NCBI RefSeq assembly: GCF_947623445.1 | Contig: NC_135241.1 | Coordinates: 22,570,501-22,634,500 of the forward strand | Origin: Clavelina lepadiformis | Lineage: Eukaryota > Chordata > Ascidiacea > Aplousobranchia > Clavelinidae | DNA length: 64,000 nt | Direction of reading: 5' to 3' | Shown: one piece after another, positions 22,961-36,454 of the stretch | How positions within the stretch are numbered: the first letter of the stretch is position 1 | Layout: the number at the start of each line of letters is the position of its first letter | The notes under the pieces: model-generated | Told to the model about the DNA's origin: nothing | What the model saw: only the letters and a program-made list of their open reading frames with translations | Databases searched by the model: none | Program-made: the position numbers and the translations under genes

Positions 22961-23249
22961 GTTTAATTTGTCTGTTTGGCGGTCGGTTGAGTCAGTGTCG
23001 AAAACTTGTATTATTATCAAGTCCAAACTGCAAATAGAAGCAACATCGTTTTTGTTTTTATGACGTAAGAAGAGACCATTGTCAATTGATGTACAGTGTA
23101 CTCACATATAAAAAAGCGACCTAGCATTTCATATCGGTATATAGCACCGGAAAATGACGCTTGTTTACCTCGCAGAAAATAAAGCACTTACCAGAATAAC
23201 TTAAATGAAGCGATCATTTCACCGTATGTAGGTCACGCAGCCTGGGGTT
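22961..23249 (-). other. 289 bp spacer replacing the anchor exon, unit 2
   Basis: The match to unit 1 stops at 22960, inside intron 1, and this unrelated sequence follows until the next unit begins. The same 289 bases close every amplified unit (28616, 34276, 39941, 45601, 51256, 57473, 63133). On the minus strand it has a strong donor (GTAAGT, 23186-23191) eight codons after an ATG at 23215-23217, but joining that to exon 2 of the gene makes an immediate stop. A non-coding first exon or a new promoter is possible; no hydrophobic anchor is encoded. Confidence 0.6.
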
Positions 23250-23763
23250 AAGGGCCTGTAGGCCCATCTGAAGCCCTATCTAAAACAATGCAAAGTACAA
23301 TTTTTCAATTTGAATTTGCTTCTAAACAAGTCCGGTCACCTCGCTGAGTTTTTGTATCCGCCGAGATGTAGGACAAAAGGACTTAATGCAGTATTTTGAG
23401 AAAATTCTCGTATCTGGAATTCTCGCACCAAATGCTTCAACTTTTTAACAACTTTTTTTCTTGTATTTTTCCAAAAAATCAGCCAAAAAGCCTTAACTTT
23501 GAACCAACACAAAACGTCAACTTTAGCCTGAACCTACACTCCGCACACGCCATAACAACAGCAAACTTTCACAGATTAAGGTCACGTGCATGCGCACTGG
23601 ACCGGAATCATTTATAGTTTTTATATAGTGACGTCTTGCATGCGACCTTCGTCACAATCCCCGGGTTGCCGTTTTAAAACTGCTGAAAATGGTACTACAG
23701 GCCCTATAGCGAGAATAGCTCGTTGTAGCCGTCGGGCCGACAACTACGTACGTGCTATCTGGG
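23250..23763. mobile_element. Truncated inverted-repeat element, unit 3
   Basis: Begins at AAGGGCCTGT, about 40 bases further in than in unit 2, and keeps the right terminus. This start is the unit junction in units 3-10. Confidence 0.65.
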
Positions 23764-24343
23764 TTGTAAGATTAAGGATCAGCATCAACTCGTTTTCAAT
23801 TACTTCCCCGCTACCTGGCATTTTTTTTAACTAACTTACCTCAAATTCTCTGACGCATCGTAATGATTATTTTTGTCATTGCTTGTGGAACGAAAAATGA
23901 AATGGTAACCATTATAACGAGATGACTCGGCAAACTAACAATAAACGACGAAAAGAAGCTAAGTCCAATAGCTTAAAACCTGCATGGTTTAAAACGGAAT
24001 TAATAACAATGAATAATACTGGTTAGCACGACCGCTAATCCAAGCATAGCCTACATATGGTACAAACATATAGACGTAAAAATAAAGTAATGTCGGTAAG
24101 TATAAAAATACGCAATATTGATAGGTTATTTTTAATTGCATGGGCACTCAGGCGATGTAGTGATTAGAACCTTTGATAATGATGATGGGATGAAAATGCG
24201 AGTCCTTATGTCTTGTCGAAACGTAATTGGACTGCGGACACAAAACTAAAATGATCTTCAAGCAGCTTATTTCCAAACCCTGGATTGTTAAATGGAATAC
24301 TTTGATCTTTCTTTGTTTTTCAGGATAGCCTACAGCCTGTGTA

Positions 24344-25133
24344 AGGTACCTGTACCAATTAAGGCCCACCTAACACTTTTTTGAAAATAACTCAAGAACC
24401 ACAAATGAGAATAGGCTGAAAAATCGTATTCTATTAGTAAGGGTATATGACTACAACATATTAAAACCACAATACCTGACAACTCCCCAAAAAATTTTTA
24501 TAAAGAAATTAAAAATTCCAAAAAATGGGCCTTATTAGGAGCATAGGCTCCTAATAAGGCCCACCAATTTTGTGAGTATTTTGATTCAAAACATAGCTGA
24601 AAAATCGTATTAAGCAAATAAAGCAAGACAGCAACCACCAATTTGTGTAAGACAACGACCAACAAACGTGGGTTGAAAAAAAAAGTAACTGCAACAACTT
24701 TCCAACTCATGACTGGAACCACTCTTGAAGTCTGGAAATCAATTAACCAAGCATCTTGAATGGGCCTTATTAGGCGCATGTGGCATCCACGAAAAAAATG
24801 TCACATTTTTATTATCAGAAAAATTTTAGCAAAAAAAGTGTATTATCCTTTTCAATACTAAGTTGGTTGTTACATGAAAACTTCAGCCGGCTGACAACAG
24901 TTCATTTAACCGGCCAAATTCTCACTTACTTTTTTTCTAAATTAACAAAACCACCATAACTGCAAATATCAAATTTTTCTTGTGCTCTAGCGAATCGGTT
25001 GATCACGTGGCAAGGATGAAATCTGGTAAACCACCATGAATTTATATTAGTTTTTATATAGGGTTAAAATTTTTCATTTATTTGCACGGGTTTGCGAAAT
25101 ATGAGCAATGGGCCTTATTAGACACAGGTACCT
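24344..25133. mobile_element. TA-flanked miniature transposon, unit 3
   Basis: Variant b: differs from the unit 2 copy at several shared sites (for example ACAACTCCCC for AAAACGCCCC near 24478). Same termini and TA flanks. Confidence 0.8.
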
Positions 25134-26086
25134 TAGATGTTTGGCATCAGAGACAACTTAACCCTTTGAATCACCGTAATTCAAAAAAATAACAATAACT
25201 TAAGTCTACGTAAAAAGACTTTTGTATTTGTTCCCGAAATTGGGTGAATTAAACAAAAAGAATAATCGGTCCAAGAGAACCCATATAATTTAAAGGCATC
25301 CAACGAAAATTGATGTTTCCTTGTAAGTTACTGTATTTTTGATTTCTCTGCTGTTATGCTGTTTGGGTAAACGCACGCAGGCGAATTAGTGTACTAGTAT
25401 GATTCTATCTACGTCCTTTCCACAACCAAATCACACTCAAACAATGGCAAAGTTTTTCTTTTTTCACACCACGATGGTTAGGCTGAAGTACAACAAAACG
25501 AAACAATTTTAAGAAAAAAGCTGCAACGCTTAGTGTAATATTGCATTTAAATGGCATAACAAATTGCACAAAAGATTCAAAATAATAAATCAAAATGGGC
25601 ACATATACTGTACCCAACAACAAAAAGGATTGGAGTGAATGCAGTAGCTAGGGCTGCTAGGCTCACAATATAGGCGGGGATTATACAGTTGTCGATTTAT
25701 CATCGCTCATCAGTTAGTAAATCTGGACAAACGTATCTGGCGCTTTGGTATAGGTTAAACAGCAGGTTATATGTTTACTATTGCAACATAAATTGTAAAT
25801 ACTATAAACAGGTAAAGAGTAAGTACTAGGTTATGACGACTACAACGTATTCAAGATGACGAAAAGTTTGCTCTGAAAGAAAACAAAAATCTTACACTTT
25901 GAGTAACAAATCGGAAAAAATGCAAAATTAACTGCTGCTTGAACTGAACACTCCGCCCCATTCACAAGATTGTCGTGGACAAAAGTAAACACGACGCAGC
26001 GTCAGCTTTCATTTTAACTCTGCTTCGAAGCGACGACTTTTTTTAGGCTTAACCATGACCTGAAGTAACCTCTAACGGACCTGAGC

Positions 26087-28411
26087 TCAGATGGCGTCGC
26101 TTTTGAATGAATTGTCCTTGAGATTTTGCGTCTTTCCTTGCAATGACGAAACACTGAAAGAAAAGATGAAGTCGAAGATGGATTCGATTTTTCAGAAAAA
26201 CTTTAGCAGCAAAGCAACGTACCTTCCAATGTGTTGAAACAGCGACGGTTTGTGAGGAGGCATTTTTAGCTCTCTCCTTTTATTGCATTGTTGGGCGTTC
26301 TCGTCATAGCTGCAGACCGCTGACGCAACGTAGTCCAGCTGGAAAAATGAACGATAAAGGTTCAATAAGGTGCAGGCAATAACAAAACCCCCATCAACCA
26401 GTCCATGAATGGATCGTAAGGTATGAGCACACCAAAGGAAAACACATGCTGTCGTTTCTAAATTGCTTTTTCATCCCATCAAATGTTTGAAACTTAACAA
26501 ATCGAAGCACAGCTTAAAAAAATAATTGCAGAAAGGTTATAGGTTAACATAGAAAAACTATATAGCTGACACCTTATAGGGTGCACGTTAAATTCCGAAT
26601 AACCACATAACACTCGACGAATTTCGGTAGTTTTTTTTGGACACATTGGCTCGGCCTAGGCCTACTCAGCAAAAGTCGTTATGCTCGAAGCGTATACGGC
26701 GGAAAAACAAAAATGCTCAACAAAGAATCTTTTCATTCGTGTAAGCTGCCAACATACCTGCAGCCAGTCGAGCGGTTTTTTATTCCAGAACGTGTGGATG
26801 AACGAAGCATATGATGGAAGAGTTTCGGCGCGGAAAAGTTTTCCAATCGCTCCCAAATTACAAAAAGAAATATAAAAGTAATTTTCCATCGATCTTCGGT
26901 TAGCCTCCTGCATAGAAATCATATTATTCAACCCATGGCACACATTGAGCATAAGGTATAGTTAACTTTTCTTAAAATGACGAAGACTTAATTAGAAAGC
27001 AGAAGTGACCTTTAAAAACCAAATTGGGGGTCTTATTATCCTACCGTCACCCACAACGCAGCAACTATTACGTCACCTTCATTATCGCTCCGATGTACCC
27101 ATGGCTGGCTATGACGTCATCTTCCATCATGAGGTAATATTTAGGTGAAAGGTTATAGATGTACATCATGAGGAAGATTTGATCCAGATTCTGTTTCGAT
27201 CTCCACTTCACTCGGTCCAGCGCGTCGTTAAAACTGGACTGAAGCACTTTTTCCCAAGGGGGGTAGTAACTTTTAGGTGGACTAATTAGCTGCAAGAGAA
27301 ATTTGTGAGATTGGCGGGGGTAAAAACAATCGCTAAAAACAAACATATCAAAATGGCCGGCTATTACTCAACAAACTCACAAAAATAGGAACAATACAGT
27401 TTGACAGCGTAGTCTAAAAGCAAATATAGTTTTCTTTCGGGATGAGCGATAATCGTGATGTCACCGAAGTAGTACTAAATAATTCAACTCTAAACTTTCA
27501 GTTTTCATTCATAAACTTATGTATAGTTACTTAGCCCGTGGTTGTGTAATTTATTGTTGAAGAACTGGATGCTTTAAACGTATACTTTGCTTTGTGGGGC
27601 GTTTGACCCAGCCGTTAAAACGTTTTAAAATTAAAATTTAATGATACGGCTGTAAAGGGAATTTATTTCCTTTTTACTTTCTCAGCCGCTTCTGAATTAT
27701 TAAAGCTCTTCGCTGTTCTCACGATTGATATCGATACAAGTATTGGGCTTGTTTGGGAATAAACACTGAAGTGAAACCTGTAATATCCCATCTTCAATGT
27801 GCTTCTGATAACTGCTTTGCAATGAGCGCGAAAGATCACGTAAAAACTCTTTGTCGGTCTCGCCGACGTAAACAAGGATTCTAGAATCAATGGAAAGATC
27901 AACCTGATTCTTCAGAAGGGAATCGATTGTTTGCGAAAGATAGGATACTCCCTGCCTCTGCCAGATAGAAAATACAACAAAGATTGAATTGAAATTGAAA
28001 TCGTTTGTATTGATTTTGAATGCAAACAAATTGCAAAAACACGGCAAATCGTGGTCGTATTGCGCAAACCGCTCGTAGGAGTGAGTAACACTTTTTTTTA
28101 ACTGAATGATTGTTTCCAATTTCAATCACGGTCGGTTATAATTAGAACTGATGTACAAATTGTGTGAAATGAAAACATCTTATGACATAACAATAACAAT
28201 CACATTTGCATCATAAACATACCTTCACTGTGGGTATTCCTATTACGACGTCGGCGTTTTTCGGTATCCGACCCAACTCAAAGCCTGGGCTGGGTGCTTT
28301 TAGGTCCCCTGAGAGGGGAAATACCGGATCTAAGGGGTGAAAATAGACTTTTTCACCGGGTACAATTGGTTCATCTTTTACGTTTGTAACGAAGCTCTTT
28401 GATTCTAACGA
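26087..28411 (-). CDS. MGAT4-like copy 3, anchor exon not found
   Basis: Exons 5' to 3': 28223-28411, 27778-27957, 27077-27289, 26758-26907, 26223-26338, 26087-26153. Open through all six. It carries the exon 3 variant DLSIDSR and GETDKEFL, shared only with copy 4, and the Gln of copy 1 in SSYQKH; exon 4 has PPWEK, ALDRVKW and DVIAS as in copy 1. The intron beside exon 3 also has the copy 1 version. So this copy is a mosaic of copy 1-like and amplified-type sequence. In-frame upstream ATG at 28535-28537. Confidence 0.75.
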
Positions 28412-28904
28412 CTGCAAAAAAGCACAACAAAAAAAATTGTTAACCGTAAACGGATGAGACATATTTGTTTTTAAAGAAAACAAACGTTTGTCAGGAGACC
28501 ATACTCCATAGGAATAGTCAGTATGTTTTATGGCCACAGTAACACGATCCTGTATAAATTTTAAACTCTGTCTAAGTAACTTTTAGGATGAAGGTTTATA
28601 TCGCAATAAAACTTTGTTTAATTTGTCTGTTTGGCGGTCGGTTGAGTCAGTGTCGAAAACTTGTATTATTATCAAGTCCAAACTGCAAATAGAAGCAACA
28701 TCGTTTTTGTTTTTATGACGTAAGAAGAGACCATTGTCAATTGATGTACAGTGTACTCACATATAAAAAAGCGACCTAGCATTTCATATCGGTATATAGC
28801 ACCGGAAAATGACGCTTGTTTACCTCGCAGAAAATAAAGCACTTACCAGAATAACTTAAATGAAGCGATCATTTCACCGTATGTAGGTCACGCAGCCTGG
28901 GGTT

Positions 28905-29418
28905 AAGGGCCTGTAGGCCCATCTGAAGCCCTATCTAAAACAATGCAAAGTACAATTTTTCAATTTGAATTTGCTTCTAAACAAGTCCGGTCACCTCGCT
29001 GAGTTTTTGTATCCGCCGAGATGTAGGACAAAAGGACTTAATGCAGTATTTTGAGAAAATTCTCGTATCTGGAATTCTCGCACCAAATGCTTCAACTTTT
29101 TAACAACTTTTTTTCTTGTATTTTTCCAAAAAATCAGCCAAAAAGCCTTAACTTTGAACCAACACAAAACGTCAACTTTAGCCTGAACCTACACTCCGCA
29201 CACGCCATAACAACAGCAAACTTTCACAGATTAAGGTCACGTGCATGCGCACTGGACCGGAATCATTTATAGTTTTTATATAGTGACGTCTTGCATGCGA
29301 CCTTCGTCACAATCCCCGGGTTGCCGTTTTAAAACTGCTGAAAATGGTACTACAGGCCCTATAGCGAGAATAGCTCGTTGTAGCCGTCGGGCCGACAACT
29401 ACGTACGTGCTATCTGGG
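28905..29418. mobile_element. Truncated inverted-repeat element, unit 4
   Basis: Same left cut point and right terminus as in unit 3. Confidence 0.65.
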
Positions 29419-30003
29419 TTGTAAGATTAAGGATCAGCATCAACTCGTTTTCAATTACTTCCCCGCTACCTGGCATTTTTTTTAACTAACTTACCTCAAA
29501 TTCTCTGACGCATCGTAATGATTATTTTTGTCATTGCTTGTGGAACGAAAAATGAAATGGTAACCATTATAACGAGATGACTCGGCAAACTAACAATAAA
29601 CGACGAAAAGAAGCTAAGTCCAATAGCTTAAAACCTGCATGGTTTAAAACGGAATTAATAACAATGAATAATAGCCTACTGGTTAGCACGACCGCTAATC
29701 CAAGCATAGCCTACATATGGTACAAACATATAGACGTAAAAATAAAGTAATGTCGGTAAGTATAAAAATACGCAATATTGATAGGTTATTTTTAATTGCA
29801 TGGGCACTCAGGCGATGTAGTGATTAGAACCTTTGATAATGATGATGGGATGAAAATGCGAGTCCTTATGTCTTGTCGAAACGTAATTGGACTGCGGACA
29901 CAAAACTAAAATGATCTTCAAGCAGCTTATTTCCAAACCCTGGATTGTTAAATGGAATACTTTGATCTTTCTTTGTTTTTCAGGATAGCCTACAGCCTGT
30001 GTA

Positions 30004-30793
30004 AGGTACCTGTACCAATTAAGGCCCACCTAACACTTTTTTGAAAATAACTCAAGAACCACAAATGAGAATAGGCTGAAAAATCGTATTCTATTAGTAA
30101 GGGTATATGACTACAACATATTAAAACCACAATACCTGACAACTCCCCAAAAAATTTTTATAAAGAAATTAAAAATTCCAAAAAATGGGCCTTATTAGGA
30201 GCATAGGCTCCTAATAAGGCCCACCAATTTTGTGAGTATTTTGATTCAAAACATAGCTGAAAAATCGTATTAAGCAAATAAAGCAAGACAGCAACCACCA
30301 ATTTGTGTAAGACAACGACCAACAAACGTGGGTTGAAAAAAAAAGTAACTGCAACAACTTTCCAACTCATGACTGGAACCACTCTTGAAGTCTGGAAATC
30401 AATTAACCAAGCATCTTGAATGGGCCTTATTAGGCGCATGTGGCATCCACGAAAAAAATGTCACATTTTTATTATCAGAAAAATTTTAGCAAAAAAAGTG
30501 TATTATCCTTTTCAATACTAAGTTGGTTGTTACATGAAAACTTCAGCCGGCTGACAACAGTTCATTTAACCGGCCAAATTCTCACTTACTTTTTTTCTAA
30601 ATTAACAAAACCACCATAACTGCAAATATCAAATTTTTCTTGTGCTCTAGCGAATCGGTTGATCACGTGGCAAGGATGAAATCTGGTAAACCACCATGAA
30701 TTTATATTAGTTTTTATATAGGGTTAAAATTTTTCATTTATTTGCACGGGTTTGCGAAATATGAGCAATGGGCCTTATTAGACACAGGTACCT
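30004..30793. mobile_element. TA-flanked miniature transposon, unit 4
   Basis: Variant b, like unit 3. Confidence 0.8.
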
Positions 30794-31746
30794 TAGATGT
30801 TTGGCATCAGAGACAACTTAACCCTTTGAATCACCGTAATTCAAAAAAATAACAATAACTTAAGTCTACGTAAAAAGACTTTTGTATTTGTTCCCGAAAT
30901 TGGGTGAATTAAACAAAAAGAATAATCGGTCCAAGAGAACCCATATAATTTAAAGGCATCCAACGAAAATTGATGTTTCCTTGTAAGTTACTGTATTTTT
31001 GATTTCTCTGCTGTTATGCTGTTTGGGTAAACGCACGCAGGCGAATTAGTGTACTAGTATGATTCTATCTACGTCCTTTCCACAACCAAATCACACTCAA
31101 ACAATGGCAAAGTTTTTCTTTTTTCACACCACGATGGTTAGGCTGAAGTACAACAAAACGAAACAATTTTAAGAAAAAAGCTGCAACGCTTAGTGTAATA
31201 TTGCATTTAAATGGCATAACAAATTGCACAAAAGATTCAAAATAATAAATCAAAATGGGCACATATACTGTACCCAACAACAAAAAGGATTGGAGTGAAT
31301 GCAGTAGCTAGGGCTGCTAGGCTCACAATATAGGCGGGGATTATACAGTTGTCGATTTATCATCGCTCATCAGTTAGTAAATCTGGACAAACGTATCTGG
31401 CGCTTTGGTATAGGTTAAACAGCAGGTTATATGTTTACTATTGCAACATAAATTGTAAATACTATAAACAGGTAAAGAGTAAGTACTAGGTTATGACGAC
31501 TACAACGTATTCAAGATGACGAAAAGTTTGCTCTGAAAGAAAACAAAAATCTTACACTTTGAGTAACAAATCAGAAAAAATGCAAAATTAACTGCTGCTT
31601 GAACTGAACACTCCGCCCCATTCACAAGATTGTCGTGGACAAAAGTAAACACGACGCAGCGTCAGCTTTCATTTTAACTCTGCTTCGAAGCGACGACTTT
31701 TTTTAGGCTTAACCATGACCTGAAGTAACCTCTAACGGACCTGAGC

Positions 31747-34071
31747 TCAGATGGCGTCGCTTTTGAATGAATTGTCCTTGAGATTTTGCGTCTTTCCTTG
31801 CAATGACGAAACACTGAAAGAAAAGATGAAGTCGAAGATGGATTCGATTTTTCAGAAAAACTTTAGCAGCAAAGCAACGTACCTTCCAATGTGTTGAAAC
31901 AGCGACGGTTTGTGAGGAGGCATTTTTAGCTCTCTCCTTTTATTGCATTGTTGGGCGTTCTCGTCATAGCTGCAGACCGCTGACGCAACGTAGTCCAGCT
32001 GGAAAAATGAACGATAAAGGTTCAATAAGGTGCAGGCAATAACAAAACCCCCATCAACCAGTCCATGAATGGATCGTAAGGTATGAGCACACCAAAGGAA
32101 AACACATGCTGTCGTTTCTAAATTGCTTTTTCATCCCATCAAATGTTTGAAACTTAACAAATCGAAGCACAGCTTAAAAAAATAATTGCAGAAAGGTTAT
32201 AGGTTAACATAGAAAAACTATATAGCTGACACCTTATAGGGTGCACGTTAAATTCCGAATAACCACATAACACTCGACGAATTTCGGTAGTTTTTTTTGG
32301 ACACATTGGCTCGGCCTAGGCCTACTCAGCAAAAGTCGTTATGCTCGAAGCGTATACGGCGGAAAAACAAAAATGCTCAACAAAGAATCTTTTCATTCGT
32401 GTAAGCTGCCAACATACCTGCAGCCAGTCGAGCGGTTTTTTATTCCAGAACGTGTGGATGAACGAAGCATATGATGGAAGAGTTTCGGCGCGGAAAAGTT
32501 TTCCAATCGCTCCCAAATTACAAAAAGAAATATAAAAGTAATTTTCCATCGATCTTCGGTTAGCCTCCTGCATAGAAATCATATTATTCAACCCATGGCA
32601 CACATTGAGCATAAGGTATAGTTAACTTTTCTTAAAATGACGAAGACTTAATTAGAAAGCAGAAGTGACCTTTAAAAACCAAATTGGGGGTCTTATTATC
32701 CTACCGTCACCCACAACGCAGCAACTATTACGTCACCTTCATTATCGCTCCGATGTACCCATGGCTGGCTATGACGTCATCTTCCATCATGAGGTAATAT
32801 TTAGGTGAAAGGTTATAGATGTACATCATGAGGAAGATTTGATCCAGATTCTGTTTCGATCTCCACTTCACTCGGTCCAGCGCGTCGTTAAAACTGGACT
32901 GAAGCACTTTTTCCCAAGGGGGGTAGTAACTTTTAGGTGGACTAATTAGCTGCAAGAGAAATTTGTGAGATTGGCGGGGGTAAAAACAATCGCTAAAAAC
33001 AAACATATCAAAATGGCCGGCTATTACTCAACAAACTCACAAAAATAGGAACAATACAGTTTGACAGCGTAGTCTAAAAGCAAATATAGTTTTCTTTCGG
33101 GATGAGCGATAATCGTGATGTCACCGAAGTAGTACTAAATAATTCAACTCTAAACTTTCAGTTTTCATTCATAAACTTATGTATAGTTACTTAGCCCGTG
33201 GTTGTGTAATTTATTGTTGAAGAACTGGATGCTTTAAACGTATACTTTGCTTTGTGGGGCGTTTGACCCAGCCGTTAAAACGTTTTAAAATTAAAATTTA
33301 ATGATACGGCTGTAAAGGGAATTTATTTCCTTTTTACTTTCTCAGCCGCTTCTGAATTATTAAAGCTCTTCGCTGTTCTCACGATTGATATCGATACAAG
33401 TATTGGGCTTGTTTGGGAATAAACACTGAAGTGAAACCTGTAATATCCCATCTTCAATGTGCTTCTGATAACTGCTTTGCAATGAGCGCGAAAGATCACG
33501 TAAAAACTCTTTGTCGGTCTCGCCGACGTAAACAAGGATTCTAGAATCAATGGAAAGATCAACCTGATTCTTCAGAAGGGAATCGATTGTTTGCGAAAGA
33601 TAGGATACTCCCTGCCTCTGCCAGATAGAAAATACAACAAAGATTGAATTGAAATTGAAATCGTTTGTATTGATTTTGAATGCAAACAAATTGCAAAAAC
33701 ACGGCAAATCGTGGTCGTATTGCGCAAACCGCTCGTAGGAGTGAGTAACACTTTTTTTTAACTGAATGATTGTTTCCAATTTCAATCACGGTCGGTTATA
33801 ATTAGAACTGATGTACAAATTGTGTGAAATGAAAACATCTTATGACATAACAATAACAATCACATTTGCATCATAAACATACCTTCACTGTGGGTATTCC
33901 TATTACGACGTCGGCGTTTTTCGGTATCCGACCCAACTCAAAGCCTGGGCTGGGTGCTTTTAGGTCCCCTGAGAGGGGAAATACCGGATCTAAGGGGTGA
34001 AAATAGACTTTTTCACCGGGTACAATTGGTTCATCTTTTACGTTTGTAACGAAGCTCTTTGATTCTAACGA
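31747..34071 (-). CDS. MGAT4-like copy 4, anchor exon not found
   Basis: Exons 5' to 3': 33883-34071, 33438-33617, 32737-32949, 32418-32567, 31883-31998, 31747-31813. The predicted residues are identical to copy 3, including DLSIDSR and GETDKEFL, which points to a very recent duplication or conversion between the two. In-frame upstream ATG at 34195-34197. Confidence 0.75.
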
Positions 34072-34564
34072 CTGCAAAAAAGCACAACAAAAAAAATTGT
34101 TAACCGTAAACGGATGAGACATATTTGTTTTTAAAGAAAACAAACGTTTGTCAGGAGACCATACTCCATAGGAATAGTCAGTATGTTTTATGGCCACAGT
34201 AACACGATCCTGTATAAATTTTAAACTCTGTCTAAGTAACTTTTAGGATGAAGGTTTATATCGCAATAAAACTTTGTTTAATTTGTCTGTTTGGCGGTCG
34301 GTTGAGTCAGTGTCGAAAACTTGTATTATTATCAAGTCCAAACTGCAAATAGAAGCAACATCGTTTTTGTTTTTATGACGTAAGAAGAGACCATTGTCAA
34401 TTGATGTACAGTGTACTCACATATAAAAAAGCGACCTAGCATTTCATATCGGTATATAGCACCGGAAAATGACGCTTGTTTACCTCGCAGAAAATAAAGC
34501 ACTTACCAGAATAACTTAAATGAAGCGATCATTTCACCGTATGTAGGTCACGCAGCCTGGGGTT

Positions 34565-35078
34565 AAGGGCCTGTAGGCCCATCTGAAGCCCTATCTAAAA
34601 CAATGCAAAGTACAATTTTTCAATTTGAATTTGCTTCTAAACAAGTCCGGTCACCTCGCTGAGTTTTTGTATCCGCCGAGATGTAGGACAAAAGGACTTA
34701 ATGCAGTATTTTGAGAAAATTCTCGTATCTGGAATTCTCGCACCAAATGCTTCAACTTTTTAACAACTTTTTTTCTTGTATTTTTCCAAAAAATCAGCCA
34801 AAAAGCCTTAACTTTGAACCAACACAAAACGTCAACTTTAGCCTGAACCTACACTCCGCACACGCCATAACAACAGCAAACTTTCACAGATTAAGGTCAC
34901 GTGCATGCGCACTGGACCGGAATCATTTATAGTTTTTATATAGTGACGTCTTGCATGCGACCTTCGTCACAATCCCCGGGTTGCCGTTTTAAAACTGCTG
35001 AAAATGGTACTACAGGCCCTATAGCGAGAATAGCTCGTTGTAGCCGTCGGGCCGACAACTACGTACGTGCTATCTGGG
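34565..35078. mobile_element. Truncated inverted-repeat element, unit 5
   Basis: Same cut point and terminus as the other shortened units. Confidence 0.65.
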
Positions 35079-35663
35079 TTGTAAGATTAAGGATCAGCAT
35101 CAACTCGTTTTCAATTACTTCCCCGCTACCTGGCATTTTTTTTAACTAACTTACCTCAAATTCTCTGACGCATCGTAATGATTATTTTTGTCATTGCTTG
35201 TGGAACGAAAAATGAAATGGTAACCATTATAACGAGATGACTCGGCAAACTAACAATAAACGACGAAAAGAAGCTAAGTCCAATAGCTTAAAACCTGCAT
35301 GGTTTAAAACGGAATTAATAACAATGAATAATAGCCTACTGGTTAGCACGACCGCTAATCCAAGCATAGCCTACATATGGTACAAACATATAGACGTAAA
35401 AATAAAGTAATGTCGGTAAGTATAAAAATACGCAATATTGATAGGTTATTTTTAATTGCATGGGCACTCAGGCGATGTAGTGATTAGAACCTTTGATAAT
35501 GATGATGGGATGAAAATGCGAGTCCTTATGTCTTGTCGAAACGTAATTGGACTGCGGACACAAAACTAAAATGATCTTCAAGCAGCTTATTTCCAAACCC
35601 TGGATTGTTAAATGGAATACTTTGATCTTTCTTTGTTTTTCAGGATAGCCTACAGCCTGTGTA

Positions 35664-36454
35664 AGGTACCTGTACCAATTAAGGCCCACCTAACACTTTT
35701 TTGAAAATAACTCAAGAACCACAAATGAGAATAGGCTGAAAAATCGTATTCTATTAGTAAGGGTATATGACTACAACATATTAAAACCACAATACCTGAA
35801 AACGCCCCAAAAAAATTTTATAAAGAAATTAAAAATTCCAAAAAATGGGCCTTATTAGGAGCATAGGCTCCTAATAAGGCCCACCAATTTTGTGAGTATT
35901 TTGATTCAAAACATAGCTGAAAAATCGTATTAAGCAAATAAAGCAAGACAGCAACCACCAATTTGTGTAAGACAACGACCAACAAACGTGGGTTGAAAAA
36001 AAAAAGTAACTGCAACAACTTGCCAACTGATGACTGGAACCACTCTTGAAGTCTGGAAATCAATTAACCAAGCATCTTGAATGGGCCTTATTAGGCGCAT
36101 GTGGCATCCACGAAAAAAATGTCACATTTTTATTATCAGAAAAATTTTAGCAAAAAAAGTGTATTATCCTTTTCAATACTAAGTTGGTTGTTACATGAAA
36201 ATTTCAGCCGGCTGACAACAGTTCATTTAACCGGCCAAATTCTCACTTACTTTTTTTCTAAATTAACAAAACCACCATAACTGCAAATATCAAATTTTTC
36301 TTGTGCTCTAGCGAATCGGTTGATCACGTGGCAAGGATGAAATCTGGTAAACCATCATGAATTTATATTAGTTTTTATATAGGGTTAAAATTTTTCATTT
36401 ATTTGCACGGGTTTGCGAAATATGAACAATGGGCCTTATTAGACACAGGTACCT
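35664..36454. mobile_element. TA-flanked miniature transposon, unit 5
   Basis: Recombinant form: variant a at AAAACGCCCC and at the poly-A stretch near 36000, variant b at GGCCCACC after the central palindrome and at the AAGCAAAT site. Confidence 0.8.

Larger units (their letters stand above)
17071..23249. repeat. Tandem unit 2 (transition unit)
   Basis: It starts with the promoter block, joins at 17551 to a truncated inverted-repeat element, then carries the TA-flanked element (18684-19474), the MGAT4-like copy 2 and the 289 bp spacer (22961-23249). It therefore links the ancestral form of unit 1 to the shortened units that follow. The gene-free parts 18104-18681 and 19477-20427 hold nothing else I could support. 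Confidence 0.85.
23250..28904. repeat. Tandem unit 3, 5655 bp
   Basis: First fully shortened unit: truncated inverted-repeat element, TA-flanked element, MGAT4-like copy 3, spacer at 28616-28904. Nearly identical to unit 4. Confidence 0.9.
28905..34564. repeat. Tandem unit 4, 5660 bp
   Basis: Almost the same as unit 3, plus a short AGCCTA insertion near 29674 that is shared with unit 5 only. Spacer at 34276-34564. Confidence 0.9.

Noticed and set aside
29674-29706. tRNA-like string (CTGGTTAGCACGACCGC) resembling a box A region
   Set aside because: No box B, acceptor stem or cloverleaf could be drawn around it. Chance resemblance or an old SINE trace.
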